Part shown: positions 24,707 through 34,396 of the stretch, in pieces | How the letters are laid out: the number at the start of each line of letters is the position of its first letter | Numbering within the stretch: the first letter of the stretch is position 1 | Origin: Taklimakanibacter sp050251035 | GTDB lineage: Bacteria > Pseudomonadota > Alphaproteobacteria > Rhizobiales > Aestuariivirgaceae | DNA: 64,000 bases | Assembly (NCBI GenBank): GCA_050251035.1 | Contig: JBFWNN010000019.1 | Span: forward strand, 19,671-83,670 | Direction of reading: 5' to 3' | Notes under the pieces: model-generated | The model's input: the letters and a program-made list of their open reading frames with translations, nothing else | Told to the model about the DNA's origin: nothing | Databases searched by the model: none | Translations under genes and position numbers: made by a program

Positions 24707-26029
24707 ATGAAACTCAAAGCACTGATTGCAGGAACGGTCCTGAGCGGCATGCTGGCCGCAGGGACGGCGATGACCGCATCGGCCGAGGACACGGTCTATG
24801 TGCAGCTTCCGACCTATCGCACCGGACCCTATGCGGGCTCGGGCATCCCCATCGCCAACGGCATGGCGGACTACATCACCATGCTCAACGAGCGCGACGG
24901 CGGCATCAACGGTGTCAAGATCGTCTTCGACGAATGCGAGACGGGCTACGACACGCAGAAGGGCGTCGAATGCTACGAGCAGGCCAAGGCGAAGAAGTCG
25001 CTGGTCTTCAATCCCTGGTCGACCGGCATCACGCTCGCCGTCATTCCGAAGGCTGGCGTCGACAAGATGCCGATCCTGTCCATGGCCTATGGCCTGTCGG
25101 CGGCGGCCGACGGCAAGGCCTTTCCCTGGGTGTTCAACCCGCCCATGACCTATTGGGACGGCGCCTCGGGCGTCATCAAATATCTGGCCGAGCAGGAAGG
25201 CGGCATCGACAAGCTCAAGGGCAAGAAGATCGGCTATATCTATCTCGATGCCGGCTACGGCAAGGAGCCGATCCCGCTCTTCGAGCAGTTCGCCACGCAA
25301 TATGGCTATACGCTGCTCAAATATCCGGTGCCCGGCAAGGAAATGCAGAACCAGTCGTCGCAATGGCTGAATGTGCGGCGCGACAAGCCCGACTACATGG
25401 TGATCTGGGGCTGGGGGGCGATGAACCCCACCGCCGTCAAGGAAGCGACCAAGATCCGCTTTCCGATGGACAAGTTCATCGGCGTGTGGTGGTCGGGCGG
25501 CGAGGACGACGCGCGGGGCGGCGGCGCTCAGGCCAAAGGCTATATGACGCTGAACTTCAACGCGGTGGGCACTGATTTCCCGGCGCTCCAGGACATCAAG
25601 AAGCTCGTCGTCGATGCCGGCAAGAGCAAGGTCGAGCCGGAGAAGTTCGGCGAGAACCTGTACAATCGCGGCGTCGTCAACTCGCTCTATATGGCGGAAG
25701 CGATCCGCATCGCGCAGGAGAAAACCGGCAAGAAGGTCATCACCGCCGAAGACATGCGGGTGGGCCTCGAGAGTCTGAGCATCGACGAGGCGCGCCTCGA
25801 GAAGCTCGGCCTCAAGGGCTTCATCGCGCCGGTCAAGGTCACCTGCGACAACCATTCCGGCCATCACAAGATGTACGTCCAGCGCTGGACCGGCGAGAAA
25901 TGGGAGAAAGCCTCCGACTGGTTCGATCCGATGTCGGACGTGGTGAACCCGATGCTGCTCGCCGCCTCCAAGTCTTACACGGAAGCGAACAAGCCGTGGC
26001 CCGCGCGCAGCGAGCCTTGCGCGAATTGA
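24707..26029 (+). CDS. Branched-chain-amino-acid-type ABC transporter substrate-binding protein, set 1
   Basis: A 440-residue periplasmic binding protein (Peripla_BP_6 type) with a signal peptide ending near residue 25 (MTASAED). The mature part is longer than in LivK, as in receptors placed next to acyl-CoA ligases. GGGAGGTAAGG sits just before the ATG at 24707, the best ribosome-binding site of the operon. Segments such as GIPIANGMADYITMLNERDG and GVECYEQAKAK belong to the family. An aromatic or fatty acid ligand is inferred from context only. Confidence 0.88.
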   Translation: MKLKALIAGTVLSGMLAAGTAMTASAEDTVYVQLPTYRTGPYAGSGIPIANGMADYITMLNERDGGINGVKIVFDECETGYDTQKGVECYEQAKAKKSLVFNPWSTGITLAVIPKAGVDKMPILSMAYGLSAAADGKAFPWVFNPPMTYWDGASGVIKYLAEQEGGIDKLKGKKIGYIYLDAGYGKEPIPLFEQFATQYGYTLLKYPVPGKEMQNQSSQWLNVRRDKPDYMVIWGWGAMNPTAVKEATKIRFPMDKFIGVWWSGGEDDARGGGAQAKGYMTLNFNAVGTDFPALQDIKKLVVDAGKSKVEPEKFGENLYNRGVVNSLYMAEAIRIAQEKTGKKVITAEDMRVGLESLSIDEARLEKLGLKGFIAPVKVTCDNHSGHHKMYVQRWTGEKWEKASDWFDPMSDVVNPMLLAASKSYTEANKPWPARSEPCAN

Positions 26030-26102
26030 GTATGCTGCGATGGACACTCTTCTCCTCCTTGCGGGCCGCAAGGGGGAGGATGGACAACGTGACGAGCGCT
26101 CC

Positions 26103-26930
26103 ATGACGAATGCTCCAACTATCCCACCAGATCCCATCCTCACCGTGAACAATATCGAGGTGATCTATGATCACGTGATATTGGTGCTGAAGGGCGTGTC
26201 GCTGAGCGTGCCGGCGCGCGGCATCGTGGCGCTGCTCGGCGCCAATGGCGCCGGCAAGACCACGACCTTGAAGGCGATCTCCAACCTGCTGCAGGCCGAG
26301 CGCGGCGAGGTGACCAAGGGCTCGATCCTGTTCAAGGGCAAGGAGGTGCAGGCGCTTTCGCCCAACGAACTGGTGCGGCGCGGCTGCATCCAGGTGATGG
26401 AGGGCCGCCATTGCTTCGCCCATCTCTCGGTCGAGGAGAACCTCCTGACCGGCGCCTTCACCAGGAAGGACGGCATGGCGGCGATAAGGCGCGATCTCGA
26501 TCTCGTCTATTCCTACTTCCCGCGGCTCAAGGACCGCTCCCGATCGCAGGCGGGCTACATATCGGGCGGCGAGCAACAGATGACGGCGATCGGCCGGGCG
26601 CTCATGTCCAGGCCCGCCATGATCCTGCTCGACGAGCCCTCGATGGGCCTCGCCCCGCAACTGGTCGAGGAGATTTTCGTCATCCTGCGCGAGCTCAACA
26701 CGGCCGAGGGCGTGTCCTTCCTGCTCGCCGAGCAGAACACCCATATCGCCCTCAATTACGCGACCCATGGCTATATCCTCGAATCCGGGCGCATCGTGCT
26801 TGACGGCAAGGCGAGCGAGCTTAAGGAGAACGAGGACGTGAAGGAGTTCTATCTGGGCGTCGGCGGCGAGGGGCGGCGCTCCTTCCGGACGGTCAAGAGC
26901 TACAAGCGGCGCAAGCGGTGGCTCGCATGA
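26103..26930 (+). CDS. Branched-chain-amino-acid-type ABC transporter ATP-binding protein (LivF-like), set 1
   Basis: A 275-residue ATPase with Walker A GANGAGKTT, signature SGGEQQ and Walker B MILLDEPSMGL. VMEGRHCFAHLSVEENLLTG is the LivF-specific stretch. The ATG at 26103 (MTNAPTIPP) is preferred; the in-frame ATG at 26040 would add 21 unusual residues. Its C-terminus extends about 20 basic residues beyond typical LivF (SFRTVKSYKRRKRWLA). It overlaps the next ligase gene by four bases. Confidence 0.88.
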   Translation: MTNAPTIPPDPILTVNNIEVIYDHVILVLKGVSLSVPARGIVALLGANGAGKTTTLKAISNLLQAERGEVTKGSILFKGKEVQALSPNELVRRGCIQVMEGRHCFAHLSVEENLLTGAFTRKDGMAAIRRDLDLVYSYFPRLKDRSRSQAGYISGGEQQMTAIGRALMSRPAMILLDEPSMGLAPQLVEEIFVILRELNTAEGVSFLLAEQNTHIALNYATHGYILESGRIVLDGKASELKENEDVKEFYLGVGGEGRRSFRTVKSYKRRKRWLA

Positions 26931-28159
26931 GCGGCCACTATGACAGCCGCGAGACGCAAAGCCAGGACGCGCGCGAGCAGGCGCTGTTCCGGCAATTGCC
27001 TGAGGTCTTGGAGGCGGCGCGCGCAAGCCCGGGCTGGCGCGCGCATCTGGGCGAGATCGATCCTGGGAGCATCACCTCGCGCGCGGCGCTGGCGGCCTTG
27101 CCGGTCTTGCGCAAGTCGGCGCTGCCGGCGCTGCAGAGAGCGAGCCCGCCCTTCGGCGGCTTTTCGGTCTTGCCGGCGCCGGCGCTCGGCCGGCTCTTTA
27201 CCTCGCCCGGACCGATCTATGAAGCCGAGACGGCGTCGGGCGACGAATGGCGCTATGCCCGCATCCTCTTCGCCGCCGGCATCCGGCCGGGCGACATCGT
27301 CCTCAACTGCTTCAGCTATCATCTGACGCCCGGCGGCTTCATCCTCGATTCCGGCGCCCGGGCCCTGGGCTGTCCCGTCATTCCGGCGGGGCCCGGCAAC
27401 AGCGAGCAGATCGTCGAGATCATCGCGCATCTGCGTCCCAAGGCTTATTGCGGCACGCCCGATTTCCTCAAGATCCTCCTCGACAAGGCGCAGGAGCAGG
27501 GCCGCGACGCCTCGTCGCTCGAGAAGGCCTCGGTCTCGGGCGCCGCTTTCCCGCCGAGCCTCCAGGCCGAGATCAAGGCGCGCGGCATCGATGCGTATCA
27601 GGCCTATGCGACGGCCGATCTCGGCGGCATCGCCTATGAGACGCAGGCGCGCCAGGGCCTCGTCCTCAACGAGGACATCATCCTCGAGATCCTGCGTCCG
27701 GGCACCGGCGACCCCGTGGCCGAAGGCGAGGTCGGCGAGATCGCCGTGACCCTCGTCGACCTGAAGCGCCCGCTCATCCGTTTCGCCTTGGGCGATATGT
27801 CGGCGCTGCTGCCGGGGAGCAGCGCCTGCGGGCGCACCAACCAGCGCATCAAGGGCTGGATGGGCCGCGCCGACCAGACGGCCAAGGTGCGCGGCATGTT
27901 CGTGCGCCCCGAGCAGATCGCCGAGATCGCGCGGCGTCATCCCGAGGTGAGGCGCCTCAGGCTGGTGATCGGACGCGAGGGCGAGCACGACACCGCCATC
28001 CTCAAGGCCGAGGCGCTGTCCGCGACGGACGAATTGCGACGGGCGCTGGCCGAAACCGCGGCAAGCGTGACCCATGTCAGATGCGACGTCGCGCTGATCG
28101 CGCCGGGCGAGCTGCCCAATGACGGCAAGGTCATCGCCGACGAGCGGCCCGTGGCGTGA
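26927..28159 (+). CDS. Phenylacetate-CoA ligase-like adenylate-forming protein
   Basis: A 410-residue protein of the PaaK group. It keeps the later motifs, such as AYATADLGGIAYET, LIRFALGDMSALLPG and KGWMGRADQTAKVRGMFVRP, which form the adenylate site and hinge. The SSGTTG-type P-loop of PaaK is absent: at its place the sequence reads LFTSPGPIYEAE. It may thus work differently or need a partner. The start ATG at 26927 overlaps the LivF stop, so it belongs to the set 1 operon. Confidence 0.82.
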   Translation: MSGHYDSRETQSQDAREQALFRQLPEVLEAARASPGWRAHLGEIDPGSITSRAALAALPVLRKSALPALQRASPPFGGFSVLPAPALGRLFTSPGPIYEAETASGDEWRYARILFAAGIRPGDIVLNCFSYHLTPGGFILDSGARALGCPVIPAGPGNSEQIVEIIAHLRPKAYCGTPDFLKILLDKAQEQGRDASSLEKASVSGAAFPPSLQAEIKARGIDAYQAYATADLGGIAYETQARQGLVLNEDIILEILRPGTGDPVAEGEVGEIAVTLVDLKRPLIRFALGDMSALLPGSSACGRTNQRIKGWMGRADQTAKVRGMFVRPEQIAEIARRHPEVRRLRLVIGREGEHDTAILKAEALSATDELRRALAETAASVTHVRCDVALIAPGELPNDGKVIADERPVA

Positions 28160-28237
28160 GGCGCGGGACTGTACCCGGAGCGCGGAATCCGGTTAAATCA
28201 GGATAGAAACCAGACACGATCCAAAAGGGAGCGAGAC

Positions 28238-29377
28238 ATGAGGAAACTGCTTTTCGCCACGATGACGGGCGCGCTGCTGATGGCGGCGGGCGCCGCGTCG
28301 GCCGATCCGGTCAAGGTCGGCATGATCACCACTCTGTCGGGCGGCGGCGCCGGGCTCGGCGTCGACGTGCGCGACGGCTTCATGCTGGCGCTGAAGCAGT
28401 CCGGCAACACGGACATCGAGGTCGTCGTCGAGGACGACGCGCAGAAGCCGGAGCTCGCGGTGCAGATCGCCGAGAAGATGATCCAGAGCGACAAGGTGCA
28501 GATCCTGACCGGCATCATCTGGTCGAACCTCGCCATGGCGGTGGTGCCCAACGCCGTGGCCCAGGACATCTTCTATCTTTCGCCCAACGCCGGGCCTTCG
28601 GCGCTGGCCGGCGCCAAGTGCAACAAGAACTATTTCAATGTCGCCTGGCAGAACGACAATCTGCATGAGGCGATGGGCAACTACGCCAATACAGCGGGCT
28701 ACAAGAAGGCCTTCATCCTGGCGCCGAACTATCCCGCCGGCACCGATGCGCTGACCGGCTTCAAGCGCTTCTACAAGGGCGAGCTCGCGGGCGAGCTCTT
28801 CACCAAGGTGGGCCAGACCGATTATGCCGCCGAGATCGCCCAGATCAGGGCGTCGGGCGCCGATTCCGTCTATTTCTTCCTGCCCGGCGGCATGGGCATC
28901 GCCTTCATGAAGCAATATGCCCAATCGGGCGTCACCATCCCGGTGATGGGCCCGGGCTTCTCCTTCGACCAGGACGTGCTGGGCGCCATCGGCGATGCGG
29001 CCTTGGGCGTGAAGAACTCCTCGCAATGGTCGAAGGACCTCGACAACGCGGCCAACAAGAAATTCGTGGAGAGCTTCAAGGCCGAATACAACCGCCTGCC
29101 GTCGCTCTATGCGAGCCAGGGCTACGACACCGCCAATCTCATCGTGGCAGCGCTCGCCAAGGCGAAGGTGACCGATGCCGACGGCTTCCGCGCGGCGCTC
29201 AAGGCGGCGGAGTTCCCCTCGGTGCGCGGCAAGTTCAAGTTCGGCCCCAACAACCACCCGATCCAGGACATCTATGTGCGCGAGGTGGTGAAGGAGGACG
29301 GTGTCATCACCAACAAGATCGTCGGCACGGCCTTCACCGATCACCAGGACGCCTATGCGGCGCAATGCAAGATGTAA
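28238..29377 (+). CDS. Branched-chain-amino-acid-type ABC transporter substrate-binding protein, set 2
   Basis: A 379-residue periplasmic receptor with a signal peptide ending near residue 22 (AAGAASAD). VKVGMITTLSGGGAGLGVDV is the typical Peripla_BP_6 start, and SPNAGPSALAGAKCNKNYFN and LAPNYPAGTDALTGFKRFY are typical core segments. AAAGGGAGCGAG precedes the ATG. It heads the second Liv-type operon and is separated from its permease gene by a paired inverted repeat, a usual place for tuning the receptor-to-permease ratio. Confidence 0.9.
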   Translation: MRKLLFATMTGALLMAAGAASADPVKVGMITTLSGGGAGLGVDVRDGFMLALKQSGNTDIEVVVEDDAQKPELAVQIAEKMIQSDKVQILTGIIWSNLAMAVVPNAVAQDIFYLSPNAGPSALAGAKCNKNYFNVAWQNDNLHEAMGNYANTAGYKKAFILAPNYPAGTDALTGFKRFYKGELAGELFTKVGQTDYAAEIAQIRASGADSVYFFLPGGMGIAFMKQYAQSGVTIPVMGPGFSFDQDVLGAIGDAALGVKNSSQWSKDLDNAANKKFVESFKAEYNRLPSLYASQGYDTANLIVAALAKAKVTDADGFRAALKAAEFPSVRGKFKFGPNNHPIQDIYVREVVKEDGVITNKIVGTAFTDHQDAYAAQCKM

Positions 29378-29582
29378 TTCTCCCTCCACCGCGCGCAGCG
29401 CGGGGAGGGTGGCGCGCGGAACGCGCGACGGGTGGGGTGCCTGCGCAAGGGAGGTGCCACATACAAAGCAGCTTGCCATCAGTCAGTTCGATCGTTGGAC
29501 ACGTCGCGGCCGTGAGACCCCACCCGTCCGCCCTGCGGGCGTCCACCCTCCCCGCGCTGCGCGCGGCGGAGGGAGATTCTAG
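29378..29582. repeat. Paired inverted palindromic repeat between receptor and permease genes
   Basis: Two copies of one element of about 62 bases lie in opposite orientation and fill the gap. The first begins CTCCCTCCACCGCGCGCAGC and contains GGGTGGGG near its end (29379-29440). The second runs the other way, from CCCCACCCGTCCGCC to GCGGAGGGAG (29518-29580). Between them is about 75 bases of unrelated DNA. The pair could fold into a very large hairpin in the mRNA. I recognise the type from intergenic regions of Hyphomicrobiales, from memory only. Confidence 0.75.
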
Positions 29583-30500
29583 GTGTCTCCGGCCCTGTTC
29601 GTCGAGCAGCTGCTGAACGGGCTGCAGTTCGGCGTCACCTTGTTCCTGATGGCGGCGGGCCTGACCCTGATCTTCGGGGTCATGGGGCTCATCAACCTGG
29701 CGCATGGCTCGCTCTACATGGTGGGCGCTTTCGCCTGCGCCGCGGTCGCGGCGGCGACCGGGTCCTTCTGGCTGGGGCTCGCGGCGAGCCTTGCGGCCGC
29801 GGCGGCAGTGGGAGCGCTGGTCGAACTCGTCGTCATCCGCAAGCTCTACGCCCGCGACCATCTCGACCAGGTGCTGGCGACCTTCGCGCTGATCCTGATC
29901 TTCTCGGAAGCGATCCGCTGGCTCTTCGGGCCGTTCCCGCTCTATCTCGACATGCCGCCCGTGCTGTCGGGCTCGGTCGCCTTGCCGGGCGGCATCCAGT
30001 ATCCGCTCTACCGCCTCGTCATCATCGCCATCGGCATCGTGGTGGCGGTTGGCCTCTATCTTCTCATCGCCCGGACCCGGATCGGCATGCGCATCAGGGC
30101 AGGGGCCTCCGACCGCGAGATGATGGGCGCCTTGGGTGTCGATATCGGACGGCTCTACACGATCATCTTTGCGCTCGGCGCCGCCTTGGCCGGCCTCGCC
30201 GGAGCACTGGTCGGCGTCAACCAGTCGGTGCAGGTCGGCATGGGCGAGCCGGTGCTGATTCTGGCCTTCGTCGTCATCGTGATTGGCGGCATCGGCTCCT
30301 TGTGGGGCGCGCTCGTCGGCGCCGTGCTGGTCGGCGTCACCGACACGATGGGACGCTTCCTCCTTCCGCATGTCTTCGCGCTGGTCATGGAGCCGTCGCA
30401 GGCGACCACCGTCGGCGGAGCGCTCGCCTCGATGCTGATCTATATCGTCATGGCGCTCATCCTGGCGTTCAGGCCGCGCGGCCTGTTCGCACCGGCGTGA
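29583..30500 (+). CDS. Branched-chain-amino-acid-type ABC transporter permease (LivH-like), set 2
   Basis: A 305-residue membrane permease with the LivH pattern LLNGLQFGVTLFLMAAGLTL, then GLINLAHGSLYMVGA, and the loop RIRAGASDREMMGALGVDI. It begins with the GTG at 29583, immediately after the inverted repeat, with GGAGGGAG partly inside the repeat serving as the ribosome-binding site. A second repeat element separates it from LivM. Confidence 0.9.
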   Translation: MSPALFVEQLLNGLQFGVTLFLMAAGLTLIFGVMGLINLAHGSLYMVGAFACAAVAAATGSFWLGLAASLAAAAAVGALVELVVIRKLYARDHLDQVLATFALILIFSEAIRWLFGPFPLYLDMPPVLSGSVALPGGIQYPLYRLVIIAIGIVVAVGLYLLIARTRIGMRIRAGASDREMMGALGVDIGRLYTIIFALGAALAGLAGALVGVNQSVQVGMGEPVLILAFVVIVIGGIGSLWGALVGAVLVGVTDTMGRFLLPHVFALVMEPSQATTVGGALASMLIYIVMALILAFRPRGLFAPA

Positions 30501-30540
30501 GGGCGTCATGGCTCGTTTGCCCCTCGCGATCTGCCGCTTT

Positions 30541-30697
30541 ACACCCTCGCCCCCAACGGGGGAGAGGGAGGGACCCAAAGCGCAGCATTGGGAGGGTGAG
30601 GGGGATCTGGCGATAGGAGCCATTCCGCGCCTCGCAGAAATCTCTCCGCCGGTTCCCCCTCACCCTAGCCCTCTCCCCCTTAGGGGGAGAAGAAACT
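30541..30697. repeat. Second inverted repeat inside the Liv set 2 operon
   Basis: CCCCAACGGGGGAGAGGGAGGG (30550-30571 region) with GAGGGTGAGGGGG (about 30592-30604) is repeated in reverse as CCCCCTCACCCTAGCCCTC and CCCCCTTAGGGGGAG (about 30656-30692). As at 29378, two inverted copies of one element flank unrelated DNA. The sequence is different from that first pair but the architecture is the same. The repeat widens an operon gap that is normally a few bases to 210 bases. Confidence 0.7.
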
Positions 30698-30710
30698 GCA
30701 CAGGCGTGCG

Positions 30711-31667
30711 ATGACCCGGGAAAACTGGGTCAATCTCGCTTTAGCGCTCCTGCTGCTCGCCGCGCCGCTTATCGCTGCAAGCTTGGGCGAGACGTTCTAT
30801 GTGACGCTCGCGACGCGCATCGCGGTCCTCGCTCTGGCGGCCGTGGGCCTCAACCTCGCTCTGGGTCTCGGCGGCCTCGTCTCCTTCGGCCATGCCGCCT
30901 TTTTTGGCATTGGCGGCTATGTGACCGGCATTCTGAGCGTCAATGCGATGAACGGCGTGTCACCGGGCAGCGACCAGATGCTGCTCCTGTGGCTCGCGAG
31001 TGCCATGGCGGCGGGGCTCGCGGCGCTGGTGACCGGCGCCATATCCTTGCGGACCTCCGGCGTCTATTTCATCATGATCACTTTGGCCTTCGCCCAGATG
31101 ATCTATTATTTCGTCATCTCCTGGCCGGCGCTCGGCGGCGAGGACGGGCTGTCGCTCAGCCTGCGCAACCAGTTTCCGCTGCTCAACACGGCGAAGCCGC
31201 TTCATTATTTCTTCATCTGCTACGGGCTTCTCCTGCTGGCGCTCTGGCTCTTTGTCCGCCTGCGCGACGGGCGATTCGGCGCCGCCTTGCAGGGCGCCCG
31301 CCAGAACGAGACGCGGCTTCAGGCCCTGGGGATATCGCCCTTTCCGGTCCGGCTCGCGGCTTTCGCGATCTCCGGCATGATCACCGGCGTGGCGGGCGCC
31401 CTCTATGGTGATCTCACCCGCTTCGTCAGCCCCTCGATGCTCTCCTGGCATCTGTCGGGCGAGCTGATCGTCATCGTCATCCTCGGCGGCACCGGCCGGC
31501 TGTTCGGGCCGGTCGCAGGCGCCGCCCTCTATGTGATACTGGAATTCCTGCTCGGTTCGCTGACCGAGCGCTGGCAGCTTTTCCTCGGCGTCGTGCTCCT
31601 CGTCACCGTGCTCTATGCCCGCGGCGGCCTCATCGGTCTTGTCGCGGGGAAAGCGCGCCATGGCTGA
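30711..31667 (+). CDS. Branched-chain-amino-acid-type ABC transporter permease (LivM-like), set 2
   Basis: A 318-residue permease with the LivM signature AAVGLNLALGLGGLVSFGHA and AFFGIGGYVTG, and the cytoplasmic loop GARQNETRLQALGISPFPVR. Its 3' end overlaps the LivG-like gene by eight bases. Confidence 0.9.
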   Translation: MTRENWVNLALALLLLAAPLIAASLGETFYVTLATRIAVLALAAVGLNLALGLGGLVSFGHAAFFGIGGYVTGILSVNAMNGVSPGSDQMLLLWLASAMAAGLAALVTGAISLRTSGVYFIMITLAFAQMIYYFVISWPALGGEDGLSLSLRNQFPLLNTAKPLHYFFICYGLLLLALWLFVRLRDGRFGAALQGARQNETRLQALGISPFPVRLAAFAISGMITGVAGALYGDLTRFVSPSMLSWHLSGELIVIVILGGTGRLFGPVAGAALYVILEFLLGSLTERWQLFLGVVLLVTVLYARGGLIGLVAGKARHG

Positions 31668-32405
31668 GCCGGTCCTCGTCCTCTCCCATCTGGCGAAATC
31701 CTTCGGCGCCTTGAAGGTGACCGACGATGTGTCGCTCGATCTGCGCCCCGGCGAGGTCCATGCGCTGATCGGGCCCAATGGCGCCGGCAAGTCGACGCTG
31801 ATCCACCAGATCGCCGGCTCCATCAGGCCCGATCGCGGGTCGCTGCGGTTCCTCGGCCATGACGTCGCCGGCATGAGCATCTCGGCGCGGGCGCGGCTGG
31901 GCCTCGCCCGCAGCTTCCAGGTGTCCTCGCTGGCGCTCGAATTCTCCGCCTTGCGCAATGTCATGCTGGCCGTCCAGGCGCGGCAGGGATCGAGCTTCCG
32001 TTTCTTGACGCCGGTGCGTAAGGATGTGGCGCTGACCGAGCCGGCCATGGCCATGCTGGCGCGCGTCGGGCTCGATCGGCGCGCCCATATGGCCGCGGCC
32101 GAGCTCTCGCATGGCGAGAGGCGCAAGCTCGAGATCGCCATCGCCCTGGCGCTCCAGCCCAAGGCTTTCCTCCTCGACGAGCCGATGGCGGGCATGGGGC
32201 CCGAAGGCTCGAAGGAGCTGACGCGTTTTCTCGATGGCCTGCGCGCCGAGGCGCCCATCCTCCTCGTCGAGCACGACATGGACGCGGTCTTCGCGCTCGC
32301 CGATCGCATCTCGGTCCTGGTCTATGGCCGCGTCATCGCCAGCGGCACGCCCGCGGAGATCCGCAAGGATGCCGAGGTGCGCAAGGCCTATCTCGGGGAG
32401 GCGTC

Positions 32406-32409
<4 letters not shown>
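31660..32409 (+). CDS. Branched-chain-amino-acid-type ABC transporter ATP-binding protein (LivG-like), set 2
   Basis: A 249-residue ATPase with Walker A GPNGAGKST, signature LSHGE (ELSHGERRKLEIAIAL) and Walker B AFLLDEPMAGMG. The ATG at 31660 (MAEPVLVLSHLAKSFG) starts the conserved fold and lies within the end of the LivM gene; a longer start at 31615 is unlikely. It overlaps the next gene by four bases. Confidence 0.9.
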
Positions 32410-33092
<683 letters not shown>

Positions 33093-33235
33093 TCCGAAGG
33101 CCGATCCATTCGCCAAATGTTAACCCTGCCGACCGGCGATGGCGCGTATGGGCATTTTCCCGAATCGTCCCGCGTTGTACGCTGCCGGCTGGTCTCCCGA
33201 CGGGGGACATAACCCGGTCTTTGTGGGGCGGTGCG

Positions 33236-34396
33236 ATGGGCAAGTGCCGGACAGGCGCTTTTGCGGCGTTGCTTTGGCTGGTCGCCACGGCGGCGGCGGG
33301 CGCGGACGCGTCCGGCGTCACGGCCGATCGCATCCTGTTCGGCCAGTCGGCGGCCTTGGGCGGGCCGACCGCCGATCTCGGCAACGAGATGCGGCGCGGC
33401 ATCCTGGCCGCCTTCGAGGAAGCGAACCGGGCGGGGGGCGTCGGCGGGCGGCGCCTGGAACTGCGCTCCTATGACGACCGCTACGAGCCCGAGCTGGCGA
33501 TCGCCAATACACGCCGGCTGATCAACGACGACGGCGTCTTCGCGCTGATCGGCGAGGTCGGCACGACGACGTCGGCGGCGAGCGAGCCGATCGCGCGCGC
33601 CGCGGGCGTGCCCTTCATCGCACCATTCTCGGGCGCCGGGTTCCTGCGCGACCCGGCGCTCACCCATGTGGTGAATGTCCGCGCCTCCTATTCCGAGGAG
33701 ACCGAGGCCATGGTCGAGCGCTTGACCAGCGATCTCGGCGTCTCGCGCATCGGCGTCCTCTATCAGGACGATTCCTACGGCCGCGACGGCCTCGCCGGCG
33801 TCCGCCGGGCGCTCGACCGGCGCGGGCTGGAGCTGGTCGGCACCGGCATCTATATGCGCAACACCACCGCGGTCAAAACCGCGGTCCTCAGCCTCAGCCG
33901 GCGCAATCCCGACGCGATCATCATCATCGGCGCCTATCGGCCGAGCGCCGTCTTCACCCGCTGGGCGCGCAAGCTCGGCGTCAAGGCGCGCATCCTGAAC
34001 ATCTCCTTCGTCGGCAGCGACGCGCTGGCGAACGCCTTGGGGCAGGATGGCGAGGGCGTCTACATCACGCAGGTCGTGCCCTTTCCCGAAAGCGGATCGC
34101 TGCCGCTCATGGCGCAGTACCGCAAGGCCCTCGCCGCCAATGACGCGACGGCGCGGCCCTCTTTCGTCTCGCTCGAGGGCTATATTGCCGGCCGGCTGAC
34201 CACCGAGGTGCTGGCCCGCGCCGGCGAGACGCCGACGCGCGAAAGCTTCCTCGCGGCACTCGCCGGCACCGGCCGTTTCGATATCGGCGGCTTCAAGCTC
34301 AGCTACGGGCCGGGCGACAACCGGGGCTCCGATCAGGTCTTCCTGACCGTGATCCACAATGGCGACGTCTATTCCGCCGAGCGGCTTGCGCCATGA
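33236..34396 (+). CDS. Periplasmic branched-chain-amino-acid-type binding protein coupled to a nucleotide cyclase
   Basis: A 386-residue Peripla_BP_6 receptor with a signal peptide ending near residue 23-26 (TAAAGADA). The start ATG at 33236 begins MGKCRTGAFAALLWLVATAA. Core segments such as RILFGQSAALGGPTADLGNE and VLYQDDSYGRDGLAGVRRAL are typical of ligand-sensing members. No permease or ATPase gene follows it. Instead it overlaps by four bases a membrane nucleotide cyclase gene, so it probably delivers ligand information to the cyclase's periplasmic domain. A 143-base gap separates it from Liv set 2, which gives it its own promoter region. Confidence 0.87.
   Translation: MGKCRTGAFAALLWLVATAAAGADASGVTADRILFGQSAALGGPTADLGNEMRRGILAAFEEANRAGGVGGRRLELRSYDDRYEPELAIANTRRLINDDGVFALIGEVGTTTSAASEPIARAAGVPFIAPFSGAGFLRDPALTHVVNVRASYSEETEAMVERLTSDLGVSRIGVLYQDDSYGRDGLAGVRRALDRRGLELVGTGIYMRNTTAVKTAVLSLSRRNPDAIIIIGAYRPSAVFTRWARKLGVKARILNISFVGSDALANALGQDGEGVYITQVVPFPESGSLPLMAQYRKALAANDATARPSFVSLEGYIAGRLTTEVLARAGETPTRESFLAALAGTGRFDIGGFKLSYGPGDNRGSDQVFLTVIHNGDVYSAERLAP

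Noticed and set aside
29378..30697. A CRISPR array or insertion sequence at the repeats
   Set aside because: There are only two facing copies at each place, no regular spacers, no transposase frame and no terminal target duplication.
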